Source: Planctomycetia bacterium
GTDB taxonomy: Bacteria; Planctomycetota; UBA8108; UBA1146
NCBI GenBank assembly: GCA_012269595.1
Contig: JAAXJX010000039.1
Location: 40,641-78,754 of the forward strand
DNA: 38,114 nucleotides
Reading direction: 5' to 3'
Part shown: positions 24,367 to 32,053 of the stretch, one piece after another
Layout: each line of letters begins with the position of its first letter
How positions within the stretch are numbered: position 1 is the first letter of the stretch
Position numbers and translations under genes: made by a program
The notes under the pieces: generated by a model
The model's input: the letters and a program-made list of their open reading frames with translations, nothing else
What the model was told of the DNA's origin: nothing
Databases searched by the model: none

Positions 24367-25653
24367 ATGCTCGATATCAAGTACATCCGTGCGGAGCTCG
24401 AAGCGGTTCGCAAGGGTGCGGAAGACAAGGGTTTTCAGGTCGACCTCGATCGGCTGATCGCCCTCGATGATCAGCGCAAGGTTTTGCTCACGGAGCAGGA
24501 AACATTGCGTCACGACCAAAAGAACGCCGGCAAGGAGATCGCCACCCTGGATGGAGATGCCAAACAGGAAGCGATCCAGCGCATGGCCGAGGTCTCCGAT
24601 CGAATCAAGACACTCGGGGATGAACTCCGCGATGTGGTCACCGAATTGGAAGAGTTGCAGTCGGGAATCCCGATGCCTGCTGCTCCCGAAGTTCCCCTCG
24701 GACCCGATGACAGCGGCAACGTGGAGTTGCGTGTCGTTGGAGAGATTCCCCAGTTCGATTTCGAGCCGAAGGATCACGTGGAACTGGCTCAGGATCTCGA
24801 CATCGTCGATTTCCCCAGAGCTTCCAAGTTGGCTGGTTCGCAAACCTACATTCTCAAGGGCGCAGGAGCGCTGCTGGAAATAGCAGTTCTTCGATTTGCC
24901 CTCGACCATGTCGTCGACCGCGGCTTCGTGCCGATGATGGTGCCGACGATGGTCAAGTACGAACCCCTCTTCGGAACCGCGTATTTTCCGGGGGGTGAGG
25001 AACAGACCTACGAGATTCCCAAAGATCACCTGTACCTCACCGGAACCAGTGAAGTTCCGGTGACCGCCTATCACTCCGATGAAATCCTCGAAGAGGATGA
25101 TTTGCCGTTGAAGTACTGTGGCTGGTCCACGTGCTATCGCCGGGAAGCGGGAGCGGCAGGCCGGGATACACGGGGGCTTTACCGCATCCACCAGTTCAAC
25201 AAGGTGGAGCAGGTCATCATCGCCAAATCGGATGTGGAAGAGTCGATCACTCACCACGATTTCATCCGTGACAATGCGGAAGAGATTCTTCAGGCGATGG
25301 AGATTCCCTATCGGGTCGTCGATGTCTGCACCGGCGATCTCGGTATGGGACAGGTCAGAAAATTTGATATCGAGGCGTGGATGCCATCGAGGGGCTGGGG
25401 CGAAACCCACTCCGCTTCCCGTTTCTATGATTACCAGTCGCGGAGAATGAATCTGCGGTACCGGGGCAAGGATGGAAAAGTCCATTACTGCCACACCCTC
25501 AACAATACGGCGATTGCGACTCCCAGAGTTCTGATCGCCATTCTCGAGAATCATCAGCGGGAGGACGGTTCGATCCGGATTCCCGAGGTTCTCGTTCCTT
25601 ACATGGGTGGACGTACCGAGATCACCCGGGACAATGCCAGCGGGGCACGATAG
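24367..25653 (+). CDS. serS: Seryl-tRNA synthetase
   Basis: Charges tRNA-Ser with serine; class II synthetase, 428 aa. The N-terminal antiparallel coiled-coil arm that grips the tRNA spans about residues 28-100. The TGTSEVP serine-binding segment is at 225-231, motif 2 (CYRREAG to HQFNKVEQ) at about 256-280, and motif 3 (NNTAIATPRVLIAILENHQ) near 380. AAAGAGGT three bases before the ATG sets the start. It opens a run of seven co-directional genes reaching ybeY. Confidence 0.97.
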   Translation: MLDIKYIRAELEAVRKGAEDKGFQVDLDRLIALDDQRKVLLTEQETLRHDQKNAGKEIATLDGDAKQEAIQRMAEVSDRIKTLGDELRDVVTELEELQSGIPMPAAPEVPLGPDDSGNVELRVVGEIPQFDFEPKDHVELAQDLDIVDFPRASKLAGSQTYILKGAGALLEIAVLRFALDHVVDRGFVPMMVPTMVKYEPLFGTAYFPGGEEQTYEIPKDHLYLTGTSEVPVTAYHSDEILEEDDLPLKYCGWSTCYRREAGAAGRDTRGLYRIHQFNKVEQVIIAKSDVEESITHHDFIRDNAEEILQAMEIPYRVVDVCTGDLGMGQVRKFDIEAWMPSRGWGETHSASRFYDYQSRRMNLRYRGKDGKVHYCHTLNNTAIATPRVLIAILENHQREDGSIRIPEVLVPYMGGRTEITRDNASGAR

Positions 25654-25668
25654 ACGGGAGTCATCAAC

Positions 25669-26922
25669 ATGCGGCATGTCTGCGTGGTCGGATTGAATTG
25701 GGGTGACGAGGGCAAAGGCAAGATTGTCGATGTTCTCGCAAAAGACGTTGCAGCCGTGGTCCGATACCAGGGTGGCGCCAACGCCGGTCATACGGTGTAC
25801 ATCGGCGACGTCAAACATGTCCTCCATCACCTGCCGATGGGTGTGCTGCATGGGGGGATCCTGGCGATCCTCGGCAACGGCATGGTCATCGAACCCAAAA
25901 AATTGCTTGAGGAAGTCGAGTCCCTTCCCGAGGAGGCGATTCAGCAGATTCGCATCTCCGACAGCGCCCACGTGGTGCTGCCCCATCACGGGGCGATCGA
26001 GAAGGTGACGGAAGAGAAAGCGACCAGTCCCATCGGGACGACCCTGCGAGGAATCGGCCCTGCCTATCAGGACAAGTTCGCACGCACCGGTGTCAGGATG
26101 GGAGATCTGATCCGTCCCGGGTTTGTCGAGGAGCAGTTGCCGGTACTTCTTGAGGAGCGTCGCCAGTCACTGGGAGGCACCGAGGAAGGGGTCGCAACCG
26201 CGGTTGAGATCTGCACCCGTCTGCGTGACCGTCTCCACGGACAGATCGTCGATACCCGTCAACTCCTCAATACCATGCACAACGATGGCCAGACACTCCT
26301 CTTTGAGGGGGCTCAGGGGTGCATGCTGGATATCGATTTCGGTACTTACCCCTTTGTTACTTCTTCCAGTCCCTCTTTCCTCGGAGTGGGAACCGGCAGC
26401 GGATTCTCACCACGCAAGGTGGATCACGTGGTCGGGGTGACCAAGGCGTATTGCACCCGTGTGGGCGAAGGTCCTTTCCCTTCCGAGATACATGGCACCG
26501 AAGCGGAAGAACTTCGCGAAGCAGGTGGGGAGTTTGGAACGACGACCGGTCGTCCCAGAAGAGTCGGTTGGCTCGATATTCCTGCCCTGAGATTCGCAGC
26601 GGAGTTGAATGACCTCGACAGTTACGCACTGACGAAGGCGGATGTCCTCAATGGACGGGAAACGGTTCCGGTGGTCACCGCCTATCGCAGGGGAGATGAG
26701 ATCCTTCACACCTATCCCGGTGGAACTGACGATCTCGAAGGTATCGAGCCGGTGGTCGAGAATTGGCCCGGCTGGGATGTCGTCAATGAACAGAGTATGA
26801 AGCCGTTCATGGATCTCCTCGAAAAGGAGACGGGAATTCCTGTTTCCATCCTTTCAACCGGCAAGCGTAGGGATGAAGTGTGCCTCTTCAAACCCTTCAC
26901 CGCTGAAGGAGAGCTCGTTTGA
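25669..26922 (+). CDS. purA: Adenylosuccinate synthetase
   Basis: GTP-dependent ligation of aspartate to IMP, the committed step to AMP. 417 aa. The N-terminal P-loop-like motif reads LNWGDEGKGKIVD with catalytic Asp13; the general acid His41 lies in GGANAGHT. The VGEGPFPSE, GTTTGRPRR and STGKRRDE regions complete the active site. The usual Gln at position 10 (QWGDEGKGK) is Asn here, a conservative change. It follows serS by 15 bases, and its stop overlaps the uppS start. Confidence 0.97.
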   Translation: MRHVCVVGLNWGDEGKGKIVDVLAKDVAAVVRYQGGANAGHTVYIGDVKHVLHHLPMGVLHGGILAILGNGMVIEPKKLLEEVESLPEEAIQQIRISDSAHVVLPHHGAIEKVTEEKATSPIGTTLRGIGPAYQDKFARTGVRMGDLIRPGFVEEQLPVLLEERRQSLGGTEEGVATAVEICTRLRDRLHGQIVDTRQLLNTMHNDGQTLLFEGAQGCMLDIDFGTYPFVTSSSPSFLGVGTGSGFSPRKVDHVVGVTKAYCTRVGEGPFPSEIHGTEAEELREAGGEFGTTTGRPRRVGWLDIPALRFAAELNDLDSYALTKADVLNGRETVPVVTAYRRGDEILHTYPGGTDDLEGIEPVVENWPGWDVVNEQSMKPFMDLLEKETGIPVSILSTGKRRDEVCLFKPFTAEGELV

Positions 26923-27686
26923 CCCGTGAGGAGACTCCGGCAGACGCGGGGGGCAACCCTGCGGCAGAAGAAGCGGGTGTTTCCTCGCCCCATGATTCGC
27001 CAGAGCACCTGGCGGTGATCATGGATGGCAATGGCCGTTGGGCCAATCGCCAGAATCGGTCGCGGGCGGAAGGCCATGCCCGTGGGGCAGAAGTGTTGCG
27101 GGATATGACTCGCTGGGTCAGGGAGCGCGGGATCTCCCAGATGACCTGCTACGCCCTGTCGACCGAAAACTACCTCGAGCGTCCCCGTGAAGAGGTCGAT
27201 TTTCTTCTCGATCTTTTGGCACGTTACCTGCGCTCCGAACGGGAAGAACTGGATCGACTGGGAATCTGTTTTCGGGTGATTGGAAGAACCGCCGAGCTTC
27301 CTGATGAAACCGGACAGTTGCTCGAAGAGACGGTCGCCCTGACAAAGCAAAACCGGGATCTGGTCCTGAGGCTCGCCATCAATTACGGCGGGCGTGCAGA
27401 GTTGAATGATGCGGTAAGCCGTCTGCAGAATTCTGCTGCAGGAACCCAACTGAAAGACTGTCTCTATGAGCCGGAAATGCCGGATGTCGATCTTCTGATC
27501 CGGTCCGGTGGCGAAATTCGCCTGTCCAATTTTCTGCCCTGGCAAACCAGTTATGCGGAGCTGCACTTTTCTCCGGTTCTGTGGCCTGACTTTACCGAGG
27601 CAGATCTGGATCAGGCTCTCGATCAGTACTCTCGCAGAACCCGTCGCTTCGGTCGCCTGCCGGCGTGGGATTCGGAGGCACAATGA
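26919..27686 (+). CDS. uppS: Isoprenyl transferase (undecaprenyl diphosphate synthase type)
   Basis: cis-Prenyltransferase making the C55 carrier lipid for peptidoglycan and other envelope polymers. 255 aa. Signature motifs are AVIMDGNGRWA with Asp36, ALSTENYLERP (Tyr85 where Trp is usual), and DLLIRSGGEIRLSNFLPWQ with Arg195 and Arg201. A Pro/Ala-rich 28-residue N-terminal extension precedes the catalytic domain. The TTG at 26919 overlaps the purA stop (TTGA) and has AAGGAG seven bases upstream, so translation is probably coupled. Confidence 0.93.
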   Translation: MTREETPADAGGNPAAEEAGVSSPHDSPEHLAVIMDGNGRWANRQNRSRAEGHARGAEVLRDMTRWVRERGISQMTCYALSTENYLERPREEVDFLLDLLARYLRSEREELDRLGICFRVIGRTAELPDETGQLLEETVALTKQNRDLVLRLAINYGGRAELNDAVSRLQNSAAGTQLKDCLYEPEMPDVDLLIRSGGEIRLSNFLPWQTSYAELHFSPVLWPDFTEADLDQALDQYSRRTRRFGRLPAWDSEAQ

Positions 27687-28525
27687 AGGGGCTTGGGGCA
27701 CGACTGCGTTGGGGACTTCCCATTTCACTGGGAGTGATTCTGGTCATCAGTCTCGATCTCTGGGCAGGGGGAGAGGGCTGGGGGCTGACCCTTCTCGCTC
27801 TTCTCTTTGGTACCGGTGCACTTCTCGAGGGCATCAAGTTGGGAACCCCCAGAGTCAGTGACAGAGTCCTGGGAGCCCTGTTCTTTGGTGGCACCTTTTT
27901 GCTGTGGTCCGTTCCGGCTTACCGAAGTGCTCTCGGATTTGAAGACGGGATTCCGCTGGCGTGGATGTTGGGTTTGCCCCTCTTCCTTGCACCGGTGATC
28001 ACGGAAGCGGTTTCCTCCATACCCAAAGCACGCTGGCGTGGCGCACTCCATGCACTGTTGGTTTCACAGTGGTTGGTCACTCCGGTTCTTGCCTGCGTCA
28101 TGGTTTCCGAGGATCCGCTGGGGGCTCATTTGTTCCTTTGTGCCCTGATCATGATCAAGGGCTCCGATACCGGCGCCTATCTGATCGGGCGACCCTTTGG
28201 CAAAACGCCCCTGCATCCGGTGAGTCCCCGAAAAACGGTCGAGGGATTGCTGGGTGCCATCGGTGCCGCCTGCCTCTTGGGTGTGGCGTACTCCCTGGTT
28301 CTTCAGCATGAGACCTTCCCCGTTTCGCAGGCCATCTTCTTCGGGATTCTGGCTGCGGTGGCGGGTCAGCTCACCGATCTGCAGGAATCGGCGTTCAAAA
28401 GGGCCGCGGGTGCAAAAAATTCAGGGGAGACCATTCCCGGTTTGGGTGGAATGCTCGATATGATGGACAGCCTCATTCTGGCGATCCCCTTGATCGTCTG
28501 GCTGAGAACCCTGCTTCATGGCTGA
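27683..28525 (+). CDS. cdsA: Phosphatidate cytidylyltransferase (CdsA) with altered signature
   Basis: Makes CDP-diacylglycerol from phosphatidate and CTP in the inner membrane. 280 aa with about seven or eight hydrophobic helices. The segments KGSDTGAYLIGRPFGK and PRKTVEG are typical. The CTP-transferase signature is changed: the usual K-D-x-G is AKNSG, the usual PGHGG is PGLGG, and the usual LDRxDS is LDMMDS. The last Asp is kept. The enzyme may be a lineage variant rather than inactive, since no other cdsA is seen here. ATG at 27683 (GGAGG four bases upstream) overlaps the uppS stop as ATGA; the earlier GTG at 27665 is unlikely. Confidence 0.9.
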   Translation: MKGLGARLRWGLPISLGVILVISLDLWAGGEGWGLTLLALLFGTGALLEGIKLGTPRVSDRVLGALFFGGTFLLWSVPAYRSALGFEDGIPLAWMLGLPLFLAPVITEAVSSIPKARWRGALHALLVSQWLVTPVLACVMVSEDPLGAHLFLCALIMIKGSDTGAYLIGRPFGKTPLHPVSPRKTVEGLLGAIGAACLLGVAYSLVLQHETFPVSQAIFFGILAAVAGQLTDLQESAFKRAAGAKNSGETIPGLGGMLDMMDSLILAIPLIVWLRTLLHG

Positions 28526-28539
28526 TCGAGGAGGCCCGC

Positions 28540-29529
28540 GTGTCTGTATCCTTTGATTTTGAGAATGACGACGAAGCCCAGGAGATTCTGGGTATTCGGG
28601 ATATCCAGTTGCGCATGATCCGTGATGGCTTTGGCGTTCAGGCTGTTGCTCGCGGACGACGTCTCGATCTCGATGGCGATGCGGATCGAGTGGAGCAGGC
28701 GCGCATCGCCGTCGAGGCGATGCTGACGGCGCACCGAAAAGGGGGAGGAAAATCCCCGGAGGAAATTCTCGATACCGCACTGCAAAAGTTTCGCGATGGC
28801 GATTCGGTCGCTTCCGTCGAGGGGGATCTGTTCGAGGATTCAACGACGGCTGAGGGGGATGCACCTCAGGGTTTACCTCGGGGAAGTCTGCAAAAGATTG
28901 CCCGCACACCCGGACAAGCCCGATATCTGGAAGCCCTGGAGAAGCACGACATCGTCATGTCACTGGGCCCTGCGGGAACGGGAAAAACCTATCTCGCAGT
29001 CAAGGCTGCTGTCGAAGCCCTCAAGGCGGGCGAGGTTCGCAAACTGATCCTCAGCCGCCCGGCGGTGGAAGCGGGGGAGAAACTCGGCTTTCTTCCCGGT
29101 GACTTCCAGCAGAAGGTCAATCCTTATCTGCGCCCCCTCTATGACGCCCTTCACGAGATGCTCGATTACGATCAGGTCCGTCGCTACAGCGATCGGGAAA
29201 TCATCGAAGTGGTGCCCCTCGCCTACATGCGTGGTCGCACCCTCAACAACGCCTTCATCATTCTGGACGAGGCCCAAAACACGACCACGGCCCAGATGAA
29301 GATGTTCCTCACCCGGATGGGTGCACGGTCGCGCATCGTCGTTACCGGGGATCCGACCCAGCTCGACCTGCCCAAGGGGCAGCCTTCGGGCCTCCTCCAC
29401 GCCAAGCGGGTCCTGGGCTCGGTGAAGGGGATTTCATGGGTTGAGCTGGAGGCGGCAGATATCGTCAGAAACCCCCTGGTGACCCGCATCGTCAAGGCCT
29501 ACGAGCGCCACGAGGGCGGAACCCCCTGA
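28540..29529 (+). CDS. phoH: PhoH-like ATPase
   Basis: Cytoplasmic NTPase of the PhoH family, linked to RNA metabolism and often found with ybeY. 329 aa. An N-terminal KH-like segment (about 15-65) is followed by Walker A GPAGTGKT at 143-150 and Walker B AFIILDEAQN, plus the TGDPTQLDLP segment. GTG start at 28540 with GAGGAGG five bases upstream, an unusually full ribosome site. It follows cdsA by 14 bases. Its order before the 7TM-HD and ybeY genes is the widespread conserved arrangement. Confidence 0.95.
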   Translation: MSVSFDFENDDEAQEILGIRDIQLRMIRDGFGVQAVARGRRLDLDGDADRVEQARIAVEAMLTAHRKGGGKSPEEILDTALQKFRDGDSVASVEGDLFEDSTTAEGDAPQGLPRGSLQKIARTPGQARYLEALEKHDIVMSLGPAGTGKTYLAVKAAVEALKAGEVRKLILSRPAVEAGEKLGFLPGDFQQKVNPYLRPLYDALHEMLDYDQVRRYSDREIIEVVPLAYMRGRTLNNAFIILDEAQNTTTAQMKMFLTRMGARSRIVVTGDPTQLDLPKGQPSGLLHAKRVLGSVKGISWVELEAADIVRNPLVTRIVKAYERHEGGTP

Positions 29530-29603
29530 TTTCTTAAGTCATTTATTTAAATAGACTTGTGTCAGAAAAGCAGCGATTTTGGCCGTTTCCGGCTTCGCTT
29601 CCC

Positions 29604-29656
29604 TTGGACAGAATGGCCGTTTCCTCCGACAATAGAGGTGCAGGGTCTGACCCTGC
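29604..29656 (+). promoter_or_regulatory. Internal promoter and dyad between phoH and the HD gene
   Basis: TTGGAC (29604-29609) and GACAAT (29628-29633) are 18 bp apart. Just after them lies GCAGGGTC-T-GACCCTGC (29640-29656), a perfect dyad near the expected start, which could be an operator or a 5' hairpin. The decamer GGCCGTTTCC occurs twice (29581 and 29615). Confidence 0.35.
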
Positions 29657-29718
29657 GAGCCGAGGCACGCCAATCGGGCGTGACCCGGAGTTGGAAGGAA
29701 TTGGGTGAGGTCGCTCCG

Positions 29719-31329
29719 ATGAGTTCCTCCAGAGGAAGATCCTCGACGAAGAGCTGGCAACGGCTCTCCTTCGGCAAGAGACAGACCCGCACCGGGCAAC
29801 TCTCTTCCGAGGAGGCCCAGCACCGCCGCTGGATGCAGATCCTTCTGCTCTCCTTTCAGGTGTTGCTGGTCACCTTCCTGATCGGCTGGATGTCCCCGGG
29901 CCAAGATCTGTTGAGCGACCCCGGAGTCGGTCGCTGGATCGAGTTGGTGGCGGTCGTTCTGCTGATCCACGTCGGATCACTGCTCTTGAGCCGTACCCTG
30001 AATACCGATTCCAGTTGGCCACTGGGTCGATCCTTCATGCTTCTGTCCGGTTTCCTGATCGCCAACTGGATCATTCTGCAAGACCCGACCGTTTCAGTGA
30101 TGCTGTTGCCGGTTCCCCTGTTGGGAATGGTGCTCGGATTCCTGTTGAAACCTGCCCAGGCAATTTTGATCGCCGCGGCGGCAGTGGTCTTCACGGTGTT
30201 GATGGTTCTCGAGAGACAGCCGCAAATCGATGCCGTGGCGATGGGCCTGGCTCAATTCCTCGGAATTCTTGTGGCGGTCCAGGGAGTGCAGAAGGTCCGA
30301 ACACGAACCCGAATCCTGACCGTCGGATTTTTGGCGGGACTGACCCAGGCCATCGGCAATCTGCTTCTTGAGCCGCTGGCATTCCGAGATCTCGATGTGA
30401 CCGCTTTCGTGGTGACCCTTCCGCTGCAGGATGCCATGTGGAGCCTGGTGGGGGGCATTTCTGCGGGGGTGCTGATCACCAGTGCATTACCCTTCATGGA
30501 ACGCTGGTTCGATGTGCTGACCGAGATCCGCCTCGTCGAATTGGCGGATACCCATCGACCTCTCCTCAATGAGTTCTCCCTGCTTGCACCCGGATCATTC
30601 CAGCATTCATTGATGGTCGGCCAACTCGCAGAGGAAGCGGCCAACACCATCGGTGCGGATGGCCTTCTGTGCCGGGTCGGGGCGCTTTATCACGACATCG
30701 GCAAGATGAACAAACCCGGTTACTTCGTCGAGAATATGCAGGGCGGGGACAACGTCCACGACCGGCTGTCTCCGGAGATGTCCAGACTGGTGGTCATCGC
30801 TCACGTCAAGGATGGCAAGAGCATCGCCGAGGAAGAGCGCCTTCCCAAACCGATCGTCGACATGATTCCGATGCACCACGGAACTTCCGTCGTGGAATTT
30901 TTCTTCCACAAAAAGGCACAACAGGTCGATGAGGAAGAGGCGGACCGGACCCGCGAGGCATTCCGCTATCCTGGACCGAAGCCCACCTTCCGTGAGGCGG
31001 GAATCCTGATGCTGGCAGACGGTGTCGAGGCTTCCTCGAGAACCCTCTCCGACCCGACCCCCGCAAGGGTCAGGCAGCATGTCCGCAATATCATTCAGGC
31101 GCGCACTGGTGACGGGCAATTGGACGAATGTGATTTGACGATGAGTGACCTCCACGGCATCGAGGATGCCTTCGTGAGAGTCCTCTCGGCGATTCATCAT
31201 GGCCGTGTCAAATATCCGGGAGACGCGGTTGCCCAGCAGCAGGACTCGGGTGAGAGCGGTGCCACAGGTTCGGGGGATTCTGGCGAAGAGAATTCCACCG
31301 CTGCTTCGGTCACGGCCCGTCGTCGATGA
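29719..31329 (+). CDS. 7TM-HD family phosphohydrolase (PgpH type) without extracellular domain
   Basis: Homologues of this family hydrolyse cyclic di-AMP at the inner membrane. 536 aa from the ATG at 29719 (GAGG upstream; open frame extends to 29557 without homology). The first membrane helix (about 40-58) is followed almost directly by the next ones; the 250-300 residue extracellular 7TM-HDED domain usually placed after helix 1 is missing. The cytoplasmic HD domain is intact: GSFQHSLMV, YHDIGK with His325-Asp326, HDRLSPEMS, and MHHG with His386-His387. A Ser/Gly-rich tail ends the protein. It overlaps ybeY by ATGA and sits in the phoH-HD-ybeY block. Confidence 0.9.
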   Translation: MSSSRGRSSTKSWQRLSFGKRQTRTGQLSSEEAQHRRWMQILLLSFQVLLVTFLIGWMSPGQDLLSDPGVGRWIELVAVVLLIHVGSLLLSRTLNTDSSWPLGRSFMLLSGFLIANWIILQDPTVSVMLLPVPLLGMVLGFLLKPAQAILIAAAAVVFTVLMVLERQPQIDAVAMGLAQFLGILVAVQGVQKVRTRTRILTVGFLAGLTQAIGNLLLEPLAFRDLDVTAFVVTLPLQDAMWSLVGGISAGVLITSALPFMERWFDVLTEIRLVELADTHRPLLNEFSLLAPGSFQHSLMVGQLAEEAANTIGADGLLCRVGALYHDIGKMNKPGYFVENMQGGDNVHDRLSPEMSRLVVIAHVKDGKSIAEEERLPKPIVDMIPMHHGTSVVEFFFHKKAQQVDEEEADRTREAFRYPGPKPTFREAGILMLADGVEASSRTLSDPTPARVRQHVRNIIQARTGDGQLDECDLTMSDLHGIEDAFVRVLSAIHHGRVKYPGDAVAQQQDSGESGATGSGDSGEENSTAASVTARRR

Positions 31330-31793
31330 CCCCGGCCGATTCTTCCCCGGAGATTCTGGTTCATGTCGAAAATTTGCAGGAGGCCCTGCCCGTCGATGCC
31401 GATCGGGTTGAGCGACTGGTTCGCTTCGTCCTTGAAAGGGAGGAGCGAAGTGGGGAGATCAGTATCTGTTTCGTCGATGATGAACGGATCGCCCAGCTTC
31501 ACGGCGAGTTTCTCGATGATCCGACCCCCACGGATGTGATCACTTTTCCCTTCAGTGAGGATGATTCTCGGCCCCTGGAGGGGGAAATCGTTATCTCCTC
31601 CGGAGCGGCCCTGCGGCAAGCGGGGGATCACGGTACAACGCCCCTCTCAGAGCTCCATTTGTATGTGATCCACGGCCTGTTGCACCTGACGGGGTATGAC
31701 GATCTGAATGAAGAGGATTCGCTGAAAATGCAGGCGGCTCAGGACCGGTATTTACATGCGTGGATCGACCTTTATGGGGCCTTCACCGATTGA
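31326..31793 (+). CDS. ybeY: Endoribonuclease YbeY with Asp at the third metal position
   Basis: Metal-dependent RNase involved in 16S rRNA 3'-end maturation and 70S quality control. 155 aa. The core reads HGLLHLTGYDD: His116 and His120 match the first two ligands, while residue 126, where H-x3-H-x5-H expects the third His, is Asp126. Asp can bind zinc, so function may be kept. The SICFVDDERIAQLHGEFL and PTDVITFPF segments are typical. The ATG overlaps the upstream TGA as ATGA, so expression is coupled to the HD gene. Confidence 0.93.
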   Translation: MTPADSSPEILVHVENLQEALPVDADRVERLVRFVLEREERSGEISICFVDDERIAQLHGEFLDDPTPTDVITFPFSEDDSRPLEGEIVISSGAALRQAGDHGTTPLSELHLYVIHGLLHLTGYDDLNEEDSLKMQAAQDRYLHAWIDLYGAFTD

Positions 31794-32053
31794 CAAGAAG
31801 CCTCTGGTGAATTAGACCATGGTGTGCGTCCAAGGGGGTTATCCGCCGATTTCCTGATGGGAAACCCGGTGCGGATCAGTGCCATGGATCAGTGCGATGA
31901 ATCAGTGACTGAAGCGGGGGGGCCCGCCACGGTCGATTCATTGTTCGGTCCGTCGTTCGGTCCGTCATTTGATCCGGTGCCTGATTCGGGATTTTGATTC
32001 GGTGATTTCTTCTCCCGGATGACTGCGGGAAGCAGATTCATTTTTACACTCAT
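31794..32053 (+). other. Intergenic region with short direct repeats
   Basis: 260 bp after ybeY. It contains three ATCAGTG heptamers at an exact 13-bp period (31875, 31888, 31901) and two tandem copies of GTTCGGTCCGTC (31943-31954, 31955-31966). No promoter hexamers or clear terminator were recognised. A minus-strand open frame here encodes low-complexity sequence and is not taken as a gene. Confidence 0.5.

Noticed and set aside
24304..25989. 561-codon minus-strand open frame opposite serS and purA
   Set aside because: Antisense to two clear housekeeping genes and spans their junction; no recognised motif.
31836..31876. Possible H-type pseudoknot after ybeY (GGGTT/AACCC crossing ATCCGC/GCGGAT)
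   Set aside because: The two 5' strands are directly adjacent, leaving no loop to cross the 6-bp stem, so the geometry is poor; complementarity is short enough to be chance.
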